The notes under the pieces were generated by a model. The model was not told the origin of the DNA. It ran no database searches and saw only the letters and a program-made list of their open reading frames with translations. From assembly GCA_037447655.1 (NCBI GenBank), contig JBBHKE010002013.1, forward strand, positions 62,001 to 126,000: a stretch of 64,000 bases of DNA, read 5' to 3'. This DNA is from Zygnema cylindricum. Taxonomy: Eukaryota > Streptophyta > Zygnematophyceae > Zygnematales > Zygnemataceae. The position numbers and the translations under genes were made by a program. Positions 1 through 11,891 of this stretch are shown in pieces (position 1 is the first letter of the stretch; every line of letters begins with the position of its first letter).

Positions 1-168
1 ACACTTTCTGTAAATAAAGTTTTCTTCCATTGACAGTGATTGCAGCTTTGTAGCTTGTCGTTGAATTTTTAAACTGGCAGTTGGTCCAATTGTACATAAC
101 ACTTCTCATTAATGAAGTTCGTCCACTGTCGCTATTATTCTTTGATGAGTTGTGTCGCCACACTAACA
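1..168 (+). repeat. 3' part of a Ty3/gypsy-type LTR
   Basis: The window opens inside a long terminal repeat. The block ends in ACTAACA at about 168 and is followed within 3 bases by a primer-binding site, the normal order at a 5' LTR. Its first bases (acactttctgtaaata) resemble sequence at about 8993-9010, next to another copy of the repeat. The 5' part of the LTR lies outside the window. Confidence 0.55.
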
Positions 169-171
169 AGT

Positions 172-184
172 TGGTAACAGAGCC
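172..184 (+). other. Primer-binding site, initiator tRNA-Met type
   Basis: TGGTAACAGAGCC differs at one base from the canonical TGGTATCAGAGCC, the complement of the 3' end of plant initiator tRNA-Met. Its position directly after the LTR end supports a minus-strand priming site for the gypsy element that follows. Confidence 0.65.
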
Positions 185-189
185 CCAAG

Positions 190-2670
190 TTAACAAAGCG
201 AGGAATTTACATTAAGAGGGTTTTAATTCGAAAGACTGATGATTCAATGGACGGCAAGTTACATCATCATGCGGATGAAATTATCCAGGCCAATCGAGAT
301 GGCGACTTTGGGCCAGGAAATCATGTTGGATCTCTAAATGAAGATGGGCAGCAGTTGTTTTTCAGCACAAGGGCCAGGAAATAATTTTTAATCTCTAAAT
401 GGAGATCGCAAGTATGAGAGATTAGTTGCAGTGGTTGGTAGACTCGTTATAGCATTATGTGCTGTCACTATCTAATGATCCAGTTTATACAACTCGTTGG
501 ACGATGCCGGTGAATGATTTTATTTGGTATTTCCGGCCTATGATGGAAGCCACAAAAAAGCATCGAAATACGGGCGGTATTTTTTTTGCGAGAAAGTGAG
601 ACCATAAAAAGTGGATTTCATACGAAGTATCTTTTTTGAGAGAAGGGGATTTTGCGTGGTATAATGGGGTAGATACCATCAAGTCCTAAACCTTCGAGGC
701 GATGGTGACAAATGGCGCTTCACACCCAATCCAAGCACTACGTGTGTTTGGACGTGTGTTTGGTGATGTTATTTGGATTAGCTAACGTGACGTCAACATA
801 CCAACGTTTGATAAATAATACCTTTTCGCAGCAGTTGGATTACTTTGTAGTGGTGTTCATAAATGAAAATTTAGATTTTTCAATTTCAAGATAGGATCAT
901 TTTAGACTCTGTAACTGGTGCTCGAGGATCATTTTAGACTTTGTAACTGGTGCTAGAGGTACTCCGAATGAGTAAGCTTTACTTAGGGATTGACAAGGGC
1001 ATTTTCTTAATTTCTGGTCAATTTTTTCGGATGCAGATTATGTAGTTTTGGTTTTACACTTTAATGTCAAAAGCAATCCACGATAAAACCTTGATTGCAG
1101 CATTGTGTAGTTTTGAGGGTTCAGGGGGCTATTGTGGATAATTTGTGCCACACTTTTTAGTTTAGCATCATTGGTTTACTCAAAAAATGAGTCCCATGAT
1201 AGTGAATGAATGAGGAAACAAGATTCGAAAAAATCAAGCGTTTCTGTCGTCACATGTAATGTCTATAATCGCCCATGAAAGTTACAACCGATTTATGTTT
1301 TACAGGTGACGCAGCTCAAAAAGTAGTATTTTATCATATAATTGCATTTGAGAGTTAAAAAAAAATTCCACCACAAAAGAGCTACAGAGTACATCGCTAT
1401 TTCCATCAACGACACTGTCGCGGTGTCTCTAAATTTACCCTTCAAGCCTAAATAATAGCAATGACACTAATTTTTCTGTTCTTAACGCTAATGATTGAAG
1501 TAGTTCGAAAACAGACACATTAATCGGAATTAAATTGAAAGATTAACACTAAGAATTAAATTGAAAGATTGGCACTAAAATAAACCCTACTTTAGTAATT
1601 ATTTGAACTTAATAATGATATAGGAGTACAAGACTCTCGAAGTTCTGTGCCGTAATTTATACACCCTAAAAGGGCGTTTTCTCACCGACCACCATTGGTA
1701 AAGCTATTAGCATTAGGGTCATAAAATTATGCAATATTTGTCCCGGCCTTCTAAATGTCAAACTTGGTGTATTTTTAAGACATAAGAGTTTTGACTTCTT
1801 TAGTAGACACATCCACGGTTCAATGAACATTGTATCTGATGTTTCACCTGCGAGGAATATTTAATGGCAATGTCTCATGCTACCTTTGTTTACATGTTGG
1901 AGCGGAAACAGTCTAGATACTTCAAAGACAGCTTTTTGGCGATCTTTTCAAATTCTTATTTTCCGTACTTGATATGAAAGTTACTTGAAGACTTTAAAAT
2001 TGATTCCAACAATTTTCTTTAATAAGTTGGCAATACGGATCTTTTTATTATTCCAACAGTTTCGATGTTCATATGGTTTGAAGTATCATAACTGTCCTTT
2101 GGCGACATGAAGATAATTGTACAAGTTGGAATTTTAACGGAAAATCTTTTGGTGGCGAAACTTATCATGGGACGTCATCAAATATGTCACCATTTGTAAC
2201 ATTTGTCAGGAGGTCAAACGTAGCCAACCAATTTTAGCATTCGTTACGACGGTCGCTACCTATTCTAGCTTGACTTTGGTGGAGGATATGTTTACAGAGT
2301 CGATTACTAGCTTACTTGACACTATTTTTACTAGCATATCTGAACAATAGTTACGAAACCGAAATGCCAAATGAGTCTTCCACTATCAACACTAAAAGTA
2401 ATTTGAGTTGAGTATGCATTTTATCCGCCCCAATTGCATGACTCGGCAAAAAAACCTTAACAATCACAAAGGGGCGCTATTCTTGTCCATCAATGTGTGT
2501 TTTACGGTCTCCAAGTTAATGTGTGTTTTAAAGTCTCCAAGTCATTGGTCAGATTATATTAGTGATACTCCTTTGTTGACTCTTTTATTGACAAGTACAA
2601 CGTTGTTTAACCATCAAGAAGATCGTGATATTGCTTTAAGAGCAACATATGAAAAACGAAGTGAATGAGA
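190..2670 (+). pseudogene. Degenerate Ty3/gypsy internal region (RT and integrase remnants)
   Basis: No long frame survives, but blocks in the expected order can be read. At 757-895 the translation VMLFGLANVTSTYQRLINN matches the RT block around 'MPFGL'; the catalytic-aspartate block that follows reads VFINENL, so the aspartates are lost. At about 1100-1180 a scar resembles the 'GYYRRFVPHF' RNase H-side block, with stops. At about 2150-2340 the translation DVIKYVTICNICQEVKRSQP matches the CxxC half of the integrase zinc-binding domain. A frame at 2408-2668 may hold the downstream linker. A direct repeat of about 34 bp lies at 893-958. The element is dead. Confidence 0.7.
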
Positions 2671-3008
2671 TCTTTAAAGTTAACTCGTGATGAAACAATG
2701 TTTGATCAAATCTTCTAATTGTAGTTAGTCAATAAAACTAGATCTCCACTTTGTAATTGATCCTAGTGATGACAATTTGTATTTTCTTTGTAGCTTTTAA
2801 ATATTAAATTCTAGGTCTCTTTTAGCAACCGACGAATAATCGATACTTGGAAAGGTCACTTGTGTAGTATGCAAAAGCTAGGCCGAAAGAAATGAAGTAC
2901 CAAAATCCAACTCGAATGGGGAGAAACGTGTGGTGGAGGATAATAAGACATTGTATTCAAAATTTGGGATATCCAGATAAAATGCCAATTGGATGCATAA
3001 GCTAAAAT

Positions 3009-3243
3009 CTTTTTAACATCCTTTAGCAACTATTAATGAAAGCTAGAAGCTTCTCTACAGTTATATCGCTCTTTGGTACTTGTGCAATTACTTAATATCT
3101 CTCCATATTCTCTATCATTCCTATTCCTATCCCTATCTATTTCCTGTGACTCCTCTAAGCGCCCATTCCGTGATTGATCTAGTCGGTCCAATCATGTGTG
3201 GTTCAATCTTTGCGTTAGCTTAAATGAGTGACTTAGCTCTACA
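3009..3243 (+). repeat. Copy 1 of a 235-bp LTR-like repeat
   Basis: This block (starting aacatccttt..., through 'ttcctgtgactcctctaag' and 'gcccattccgtgattgat') recurs with scattered changes at 8762-8995. It lies where the 3' LTR of the upstream gypsy element would be expected and may be its truncated 3' LTR. After 'gctctaca' the two copies diverge. Confidence 0.6.
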
Positions 3244-3245
3244 GG

Positions 3246-3504
3246 TTATGGGCCGACCCCATGGGTGCCCAAAATAGTTCGAAAAACAGAAATAGGAGAG
3301 AAAGAGAGATACGATAATCCCGCATCGTCCGTAAAATAAGGTGGAAGAGGTTATCGGCCCCACCCATAGGTGCCCAAAAGAGTTCAAAAAACAGAAACAG
3401 GAGAGGAAGAGAGATACGGCAATCCCGCATCGCCCATAAAATAAGGGGGAAGAGGTGCAGTTCAGTTCGCCCATAAAATAAAGGGGAAGAGGTGCAGTTC
3501 AGTT
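3246..3504. repeat. Tandem repeats, about 108 bp x2 plus about 37 bp x2
   Basis: Two units of about 108 bp (3246-3353 and 3354-3460) share 'gtgcccaaaa.agttc.aaaaacagaaa.aggaga' and 'aatcccgcatcg.cc.taaaataag'. The 3' part is repeated again as a 36-38-bp unit ending 'gaagaggtgcagttcagttc'. The minus-strand reading frames across it come from the repeat and have no protein support. Confidence 0.75.
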
Positions 3505-3530
3505 CTTCGCAATGCAAATAACGAGTGAAG

Positions 3531-3670
3531 GAGATCAGATTTGGAAAGTGGATGTGAATGAAGGCAGACCCTTAGAAAATGATTTCGAAGGGCTCAAAGG
3601 GAAAAAACACGGAAAGTGGATGTGAATGAAGGATGAGCCTTAGAAACTGATTTCGAAGGGCTCAAATGGG
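3531..3670. repeat. Tandem repeat, about 68 bp x2
   Basis: Two near-identical units begin 'ggaaagtggatgtgaatgaa' at about 3542 and 3612 and end 'gatttcgaagggctcaaa'. Confidence 0.75.
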
Positions 3671-3699
3671 TTAAAAAAAAAGACAAAACATTACAAAAC

Positions 3700-6600
3700 C
3701 TGACAGTAGTATCTCGGATCCGACTGCTCTGATCGCTCAATCACACAACTTTCGATGAGAAGATATAACTCACATTATCCATTTCCTTTATAAAAAAACT
3801 AGCCGAGCCAGAATCAACAAATTTGCATCTTCCTACATAGGCAAAGACATCATTATTACTCCTCCCACGGCCTATTCATTCAATACACAGTGGAACTCAA
3901 CCTCATTGAAGAACCACGAGTTCAAGTGGGAGGAAGTCATTGAGAAGCTGATCATTATCAAAGGCTCTACTTAGGTGGTGATGCACGAGAAGACCTCCAA
4001 GAGCGAGCCTGGCATGAAGAGGACAAGCGGTCAAAATCAAGATCAACCAAGAGGACAAGCGGTCAAAATAATGATCAACCATGTGACAAGGCAATGACAA
4101 GAGAAGTATACCTACTTTCATTTGTTTAAACCATATGTTTTTATTGCGATACATAAACCTGATAAAATACCTAGTGAAATAAAAAAAAATGAATAGAAAA
4201 AAAAAGCTACAAAAGAAAAAAAAATTAGAAGATGCTAAAAACGAGAAAAATATAGAAAATAACAAAAAAAAGAACCAAAAAAAAAGGATAAAAATCTACA
4301 AATGAAAAAATATATAAAAATATACAAAAGACGAAGAAACAATAACCTATTTCATTTTTTGTTGAGCAACATCCGTCTATGGAAATGTACTTTGGAAAAG
4401 ACATTCGAGCACATTGCACATTTATTCCATCACGATGGAGTAGATGTGAAAGTTCTTTTACACGATAGTTAAAGTTAATGAGTGTAAATTTAAGTGAAAC
4501 AGCGCAAGAATTGAAGTTTATGACGGAGAAAGAGACATTGATAGATTAGGTGTACATGATAGAAAAAAAGAGTGAAATTTTAAAAGTGAGTGTATATCTG
4601 AGTGAAAAAGTTTATAACGGAGAACGAGACATGAGAAAATAGGTTTGCATGATAGAAAAAAGGACAAGCCCACATCACAAGGAGTTTGTTTGCAAGATGA
4701 GCATCCACGTCGCTGATGACCAACAAAGCGGAAAGACAAAGTTACTGACGATAGAGAAGCAAAAACCGAAAACAAAACCGAAACAGAAAGACCTTTTAAG
4801 ACTTCATTGTAAGCCAAACTCTAAACTACACCATGGTCTCACACATGAGCCTCTCTTTCAAAGAGGATGCTAGACAAGGAGGTCTGCCACGATGTCAAAA
4901 AAAGGAATAGAAAACTCACCAAGTCGCGGGGTTAATCGGAAAAAAGTCATCGAAAGAGTCGGCCGAGACAAATTCACACATTCTCCATGCAAGATCTCCC
5001 GAAAGTGTCACCAAAGCAAATTGCTGAGGGCCCTCTCCATGAATTTGCACATCCCAAAGTCCAAAGCATCAAACGATGGGACGCCATCAAGCTCACGACT
5101 AAGAAGACAAGTAGAAAGGACGGAAATAAAGTTCCAATCCTTCACAACGAGATCTGGAGCAACAAACAGATACACTGCACTGTTAGCTTTGTAGACGTTG
5201 CGGCAACAACAAATGCAAATATCAAGTTCGGCTCAAACAAGGCAAGACCATTAGCTCAAAAGAGAGTTCCTAGTGACCAAGACTCTAGAACCTAGAACAT
5301 CTCATCCTAGAAGGAGGCAAACAAGAGATCTCAAGACGAGAGTCTCTTATCTCAAAAGGAGAGAAATAGGAAACCTTACCGTGAAACAGTCAAAAAATAG
5401 CAGGTGTCTCAAGACAACACCACATTAAGGTGTCTCACAACGACACCACTGAACAATTTTGCCTCAGAACGGCTTGAAACCACATAGAGAAATGAGGAGA
5501 TTTGCTGAGAAACCATCGAGAGTGCTCAAAGTCAAGTGAGCACTCCATCACCGGTAATCCGCAAGTAGGACGAAATCGGCGTCTTGCAAGTCAAAACAGG
5601 CAACGCCACAGCGAAAGTCAGTCAAGCAAATCAAAGGGAGATAGAACGCCCATTCAACATTTATGTCAAAATAAGAAGGCAGATGACAACGGAACATAAC
5701 ACCAAAGAAAAATCATTTCAAATTGTCTTTTTTGGTGTATTAAACTTGATTCTAGCAGATGGAAGGAATCAAATGCATGTTAAGAAAGAGGAAAAAGTGG
5801 AAGAAGATTCAAAACTTTACCCAAAAAATCTTGGAAAACTGAAAGTCGACCCCAAGAGAGATGACAAAAGAGGTGGCACTAAAGTGAAAACCGGTTACAT
5901 ACAGAGTTAAATCAATGTGAGAACTGGTTACATGGATAGAATTCTAGGCACCAAAGGCAAGGACAAGATCATCTAAGACTTGCACAAGACAGAGGTTAGA
6001 AATCAGATTTCTGATTGCAAAAAAATTGAAAGTGGCAGAGGAAAATTTGAGAGTGGTAGAGGTCAGAGACAAGTTTGACAACAAAAACTTTGCAGAAAAT
6101 CAGGTGGCAGTGAAACCCAACAGCAAAAAGCCAAACGCTTAACATTACGCTAAAATCAAGACTCATTGAGAATTACGTAGTAGAAGCATCGGTGAGCAAG
6201 GGGTAAAGAAAGGACAGAAATATAAAGGATAAAATTACATGGAAAAGGAAATGCAAAACAGTGGCAGAAAAGAGAAAAAAGCAAGCATAAAAGAAATTAA
6301 CTTACCAATTTGTGGGAGCACTATCGTAAGTCCGGCTGGCAAAGTCGGTCGAATCCACCACCACCACCACTCTTCTATGCCCGCCTCCAAAAATGAGAGG
6401 AATACTGTTTCAGCATCCGAAAATCAAAAAGTTATGTCAGAAATGCCACAAGAGAAAGCAATAATTTTTAGTGATCCGAAAAAATTGGCGTCAATGATGA
6501 TGCAACAGCCGAGAGGAAACAAAAATGATTTACAGGAATTCAAACACAAGTTAGATCAGAGAAGCAAAGAGGGCATGAAGAGCTTAGAGAACCTTGGAAC

Positions 6601-8740
6601 ATTCACATCAAACGGAGAGAAGAATGTTCAAAAAGAGGTAATCGGTGTCTTACCTATCTTACCTCAAGCACGGAGGACATGGCCGAGAGAAATGGAAAAC
6701 GCAATGAAGCTAATCGGCACTCTCAACGCCTCATCCCTTATAGATGGAGGAATTTGCACCTGCACAAGGAAGTCCACAAGTGACATCAAGTGACATCAGA
6801 AGTATAAATCAAGAAATTCAGATATATGCCACGATCCATTCTAGTGGAGAAGATTGGAGAGGACAAGGTAAAAGTCAAGAAAACTCTCAGTATAGATTTA
6901 CCGCATGCAAAGGAACAAGAGAATGCAAGGAGTCTAAGGAGAGAATCGGCTTAGGGATTACTTTAAATTTTGGCGATAGTGGGACATTCCGGATCTCCTC
7001 CACTATGTACTCCACAGAAATCCGCAACCTTCACCACCGAATTTGTGAGCAAAGGAACCCAATTGTCAACCTAAACTATAGAAATGGTGAAAGGGTATAA
7101 AAGGGTGTTGAAGTACAGAACATTCAAAGATGCGTTGCGTGGAAAAAGTATCAAAAGAGATGAAACCAAGCAAGCAGCTAAGGAAGGAGTAAATTTCACT
7201 CGTCTTGAGGAAAAAAAAAATTGAAGGCTCATGCTCATCCACCTCCGAGTCCAAGCACTAAGCAGGTGCAAATGGGGCGTCCAGCCATAAGGAGCGCAGC
7301 AAAACCCGTGGAAGAGGAAGAGACAGTCATTCTAACCCTTATTTCCAACCCCACTTCAGTGTCAATTTCCAAGGTGGTGCAGATTCGCAGAAAGCAGCAG
7401 ATTGGACATCAGGCAGCGGCTTCAAAAGGAAGCAAAGAAAGAAAAAAAGGAGGGGCAGCTTTGCCAAAGAAGCTTAGAGAAAGCCAGAATGCACGAAAAG
7501 AAGTGTTAAGGGGAAAACGAAAGCCTGAAAAAGAAGAGGGGAGCGTACAGCGTACAGAGTGCAGTAAATGATCAGCCTAGAAGGACCGGCGTAAGTACAT
7601 TAGATGCCGATGACAGGGAGTTCTAACAAAGTAAAGGTTCCTTACCCAAATCGTGGCGAAGGGGCACGATTGAATTTGAACATTCATTTATGACCCTTGA
7701 TTCAAAACTAAGCGTACTTCTAAGTACAATGAAGTCTTGGTCAATGAGACTTCGCCATGTGTGCCGCGTGAAACGCATAGGATGCCACGACATCGAAACT
7801 TGTTACTTGTGGACGATGGCACTATAGGTGACGACAGACAATTGAAAAATAGAATTGGCGAAAATCATGCGACGTTGGAATATGCAATCGCAATCCACAA
7901 CATTGGAACGAAATGAAGGAACACTAAGCAACGTTCGATTTCGGAGTTGAAATTCACACGTGTAAATCGAGAATTTTCAACGGACGAGGACCATCTAGGT
8001 GGAAACGAACGAGGACGATTCAACGAGACGTTGAAACTCACATCGAAATTATCGAACCCGAGATTTTGGAAATTTACAAACCAAGGGATCAACGGATATG
8101 AAAGTCTCGAGCTCATACATGAAGCGGATGAGCTACATCTGTCTAATGACGACGGAATCACATCAGATTCGAAAACACACATGGACAACATGAAAGCGTG
8201 TTGACGAAGTATTTTCACATTCTAATGTGGCAGGAATTTTTGAACCTTCCAAATTATATGCTGTACAGGTTCACTGTTTGAACGAATACTCGGCAATGAT
8301 CCACGTCTCGGCAATTTCCACTGACATGGGTCAGTGCAACTTTTTCAATTACGAGCGACATCGAATCGAATCGAATCGAAGTTAATTCAAAACAAATCTT
8401 TACGCGAAACAATATCACCGCAAACTCGAATAGGGGTGTTGGTTTTATGTGCGATTTTGGGTGGTGTCGAGTATCGGCGATTTTGTGTGACTACTGTCAC
8501 ATTAGGGAAGCAATGTATTGTACCGAATGACGTCAACAATTTGAACAACGTGAAGATGTACGTTTAACAATCACGTAGTTGCAACTATTCAACTTCATGT
8601 GACAAGCTTGTGTAAATAGATTTTCATTGGACCACATTCGAGGAATGTTTAGTGTAGGCACATTGCATTACAACATAACATACCTTCATCCATTAATGTC
8701 ACAAAGCAATTCAGACATTTGTGAGCACAATAGAATAGAG
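3700..8740. other. About 5 kb without a recognised gene
   Basis: The sequence is purine-rich on the plus strand and holds several modest open frames, the longest at 6239-6793 (184 codons, with five consecutive His) and 7221-7571 (116 codons, lysine-rich). None shows a domain, signal peptide or motif I recognise, and neighbouring frames overlap without splice support. It sits between the two LTR-like repeat copies at 3009 and 8762, so it may be the decayed interior of a non-autonomous retroelement, but no RT, integrase or zinc knuckle was found. Confidence 0.35.
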
Positions 8741-8761
8741 TTGCCTTTATTGCAAAGTCAA

Positions 8762-8995
8762 AGTCTTTGTAACATCCTTAAATTACTATTAATGAAAGCT
8801 ACAAGCTTCTCTCGAGTTCTATTGCTCCTGTCTACTTGTGCAATTGTTTAATATCTCTCCCTATTCTCTATCTTTCCTATTCCTATCCCTATTTATTTCC
8901 TGTGACTCCTCTAAGCACCCATTCCGTGATTGATCATCGTTTGTGGTTACGGGGAACTCTTCCCGTTAGCTCGAATGAATGACTTGGCTCTACAC
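8762..8995 (+). repeat. Copy 2 of the 235-bp LTR-like repeat
   Basis: It aligns along its length with 3009-3243 (shared 'ttaatgaaagcta.aagcttctct', 'ttcctgtgactcctctaag'). The bases just after it (acacgctttctgtgaata) resemble the first bases of the window, which ties this repeat to the gypsy LTR. Confidence 0.6.
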
Positions 8996-8999
8996 GCTT

Positions 9000-10040
9000 T
9001 CTGTGAATATGGGTAAGCGTTACGCACTAAGGAAAGGACTTAGACATACGGGCACTTGGTCTCCTAAACATCAGGGTGTATAAGCAGTTGTACCTCAAAG
9101 GCACACGGTGATAGTCGGTGCGCACAGTGCAAATGTCCTGTCCACCTTTCCCTTGAGCGTGCGGGGTATTTGTTGCGTAGATGAACTTCCGTATCACCTG
9201 GCTCCAATTGTTTCCCAAGCCAATGAGTGACTGAAAGCATCCTCTTGCCAATGTGATGTGTGGGACGGTAGCCTAAGGGACAAAATTAGATCCGTGTGAT
9301 ATTGCCTCCAGGCCGTTATTGTTTCGCGTGTCTTCAAACATATGTTCTGGACAACACATGACTTCGTCCTTTGTGTATGGCCATGGCGGCACGTAGCTCC
9401 AGGGTTTTCCTCGTGGCCATTAAGGGCGCGTGCTACGCATGGTAAATGGATTGGGCCATCTCCAATCAATGATCGAATTTTATTCCTATATTACGCCAGC
9501 GACTACGTATGAAAACGACCAAGTGCTAACCCCACTCTTATATTTATCACCAAGGCTTTAAAGAGTTCCCCCAACAGTTATCAATATAATTATCATTCTT
9601 TATGTCTATTTATTGTATTTACTTTGAACTCATAAATTTGTTATAATGATTATTGAATTAAATTTAAATCATACCTTTAATAACTAGAAAAAAAAAGGTC
9701 CAACAAAAACTGTTACATATCCATGAGATCGATCAAATTTTATATAAAATACTACATTTTACGCGATCTTTTTTTGGTTCGAAGAATGAAGAATCTATAA
9801 ACACCTGTCCAAATTCCTAATAGACCATGATATCATGATTTGGTGATTTGCTAGAGTTCTACTCTTTTTAGTTCCTAAAGCTTTTGACATTAGTGTTTTT
9901 GTTTTTTGAACTTTAGTTCCTAAATCTTTTGTCAGGAGGTTTTTTGTATCTTGAACTTGCGGCGTTCTTTAAACTATGTCTCTTTTTTTGGCTTCCATGT
10001 TATGTCTATATTTCCATTTTTTTTTTTTAACATTATTTTT
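9000..10040. other. Intergenic or upstream sequence
   Basis: 9000-9480 is less AT-rich than its flanks and has two open minus-strand frames (9027-9251 and 9194-9469) with no recognised domain. From 9500 to 10040 the sequence is AT-rich. The N-terminal exons of the following protease (signal peptide, I29 propeptide, the glutamine of the oxyanion hole) should lie upstream of 10080, but I could not find them here. Confidence 0.3.
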
Positions 10041-10079
10041 CTGTGCGATTTTTTGTTGTTTTGATTTCCTTATTAAAAG

Positions 10080-11891
10080 GTAGCTGCTGGATCTATGCTC
10101 CTGTTTCCGCTATCGAAAGTGCCTTATATTTGGCAAATATAACTGAAAACGTAACAAATATTTCGGAAACATCTTTATCAAAATGTATAACGGCCGATTG
10201 TGGAACGGATGGATGGCCAACCGACACTCTCGAGTATGCATCAAAAAATGGGCTTGTTTTGGTACAAGACTATAAGAAGAATAGACAATGTGACTCGCAA
10301 TTTGTAAGTAATCTAGGGAAATGTTATATTTTTCAATGGCATCAAAATGTCTTTAAATGCATTAAAACTGGTGAGTCAGCATAATTCCCATACCTTATAG
10401 TTAATTTGGTTATTGCGGCTTTTTTGGTGTTAGTCCATGAAAAAAACGCGTTGCAAGTAAAACAAAACTTATTTTCAATGATGTATATGTACTTCAAAAA
10501 TTTGAAATATTTTTTACAGAAAATTTCCATTTTGGATCTTGAACAACTTTCGAAGAAATACTTGTGTATAAATGTGTAGTTACTACCTAATGCAAATTGT
10601 TATTTTTCACATTTGCATGTACATTTTGAAGGTACAACCTAATATTAAAATAACTTCCTATGGGCAAGTAAAATACAACGGATGGTTTGGATTACTTTTG
10701 GCTGTCCAAATTCAACCTGCAATCGTGAATATCGAAGCAAGTTCTGGAAGTTTTCAAACATTTACTGGAGTAAGACCTTCATAGCCCTTTCTAATTCCAT
10801 TTCCACTTTTTCAAGTTTTCAAATTTTCAAAGATTTCTAAACGTTGTTGTAGTTTCCACCATCTTTCCAACCTTTCTATGTCAACTCTCCCTCTCCCTCT
10901 CCCCTCCTTCCTTTCCCCTCTCCAACTCCCCGTCCCTCTTTCTCTCCCTTCCTACTCACTTTGACCCTTCCCTCCCTTTCCCTTTCCCTCTCCCTCTCCC
11001 GCTCCCTCTTCCTCTCTAGTCTTACTCCCACACCTCCTCCCTCTCCCTCTTCCCCCCCTATCCATCTCTTTCTCCCTCTACGGTTCCCCCACCCTCACCC
11101 CATCCATCTCACCCTCCCTCTCCCTCACTGCTCCAGCTCCCTCTCCCTCTCCCTCTCCACCTCCCTCTCCCTCTCTCTCTCCCTCACCCCCTTCCCCCCC
11201 TTCTCCCTCTCCCTCTCCCTCTCCACATCCCTCTCTCTCTCCCATCCCTCAGCCCTCCACCTCCCTCTCTCCCTCCCTCTCCTCCTTCCTCTCCTACTCC
11301 CTCTAAACCTATCCACTCCCTCTAAACCTATCCACTTCCCTCTCCTACTCTCTCTCGCTCTCCCACTCCCTTTCCCTTTCCCTCTCTCTCTCTCGCTTTA
11401 CACTACACTATTCTCTCCCTCTACTTCCTCCCCTCTCTACTATCTCCTTTCGTTGTTTCAACTATTTCTCCCTCGCTCTCTTCTCCCTCGTCTCTACACT
11501 ATCCATTTTCGTTGTTTTAACCACCTTTTTATCCCAATATTCTAGATGTCTGTGAATTTTCCGTTTTTAACTGAATTTGGTGTGGATCAACCTTCAGATT
11601 TTTGGTACATTACAGTCAATGTGGTTCAAACCTTATATCATTGTTATTATTTTTTTTTATTCGGGCAGCCCGGAATATACGACGACCAAGAATGTTTTGT
11701 GAATGGAATCGACCACACGGCGGTAGTGATAGGATACAGTCTCGACACGTCACCCCCATTTTGGAAAATAAGAAATTCTTGGGGTACAAATTGGGGAGAT
11801 CAAGGAAATATCAAAATAAAAGTTACAGACGGAGACGGTATTTGTGGCATAAATGTCCTTCCAGCTTTTGTTCCTGTAGTGAAAGCAAAAG
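10080..11891 (+). CDS. Protease-domain exons (C1A peptidase core)
   Basis: Exon 10080-10303 starts at the active-site block GSCWIYAPVSAIESA (catalytic Cys codon 10085-10087) and contains the 'C..DGWP' block followed by YASKNGL, as in papain-like enzymes. Exon 10632-10769 reads ITSYGQVKYNGWFGLLLAVQ and then EASSGSFQTFTG, the usual central region. Exon 11669-11891 has PGIYDDQEC, then GIDHTAVVIGY with the catalytic His at 11714-11716, then WKIRNSWGTNWGDQG with the catalytic Asn at 11774-11776. All three triad residues are therefore present. The mature N-terminus and the Gln of the oxyanion hole are not seen. Donors are gtaagt, gtaaga and gtaaat. Confidence 0.88.

Noticed and set aside
3220-3517. 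Two overlapping minus-strand frames of 84 and 92 codons with internal repeats
   Set aside because: They arise from the 108-bp and 37-bp tandem repeats; no motif, start context or splice support.
6361-6375. Run of His codons suggesting a tag or metal-binding protein
   Set aside because: A short CAC repeat in an unsupported frame; no vector sequence or other sign of a construct nearby.
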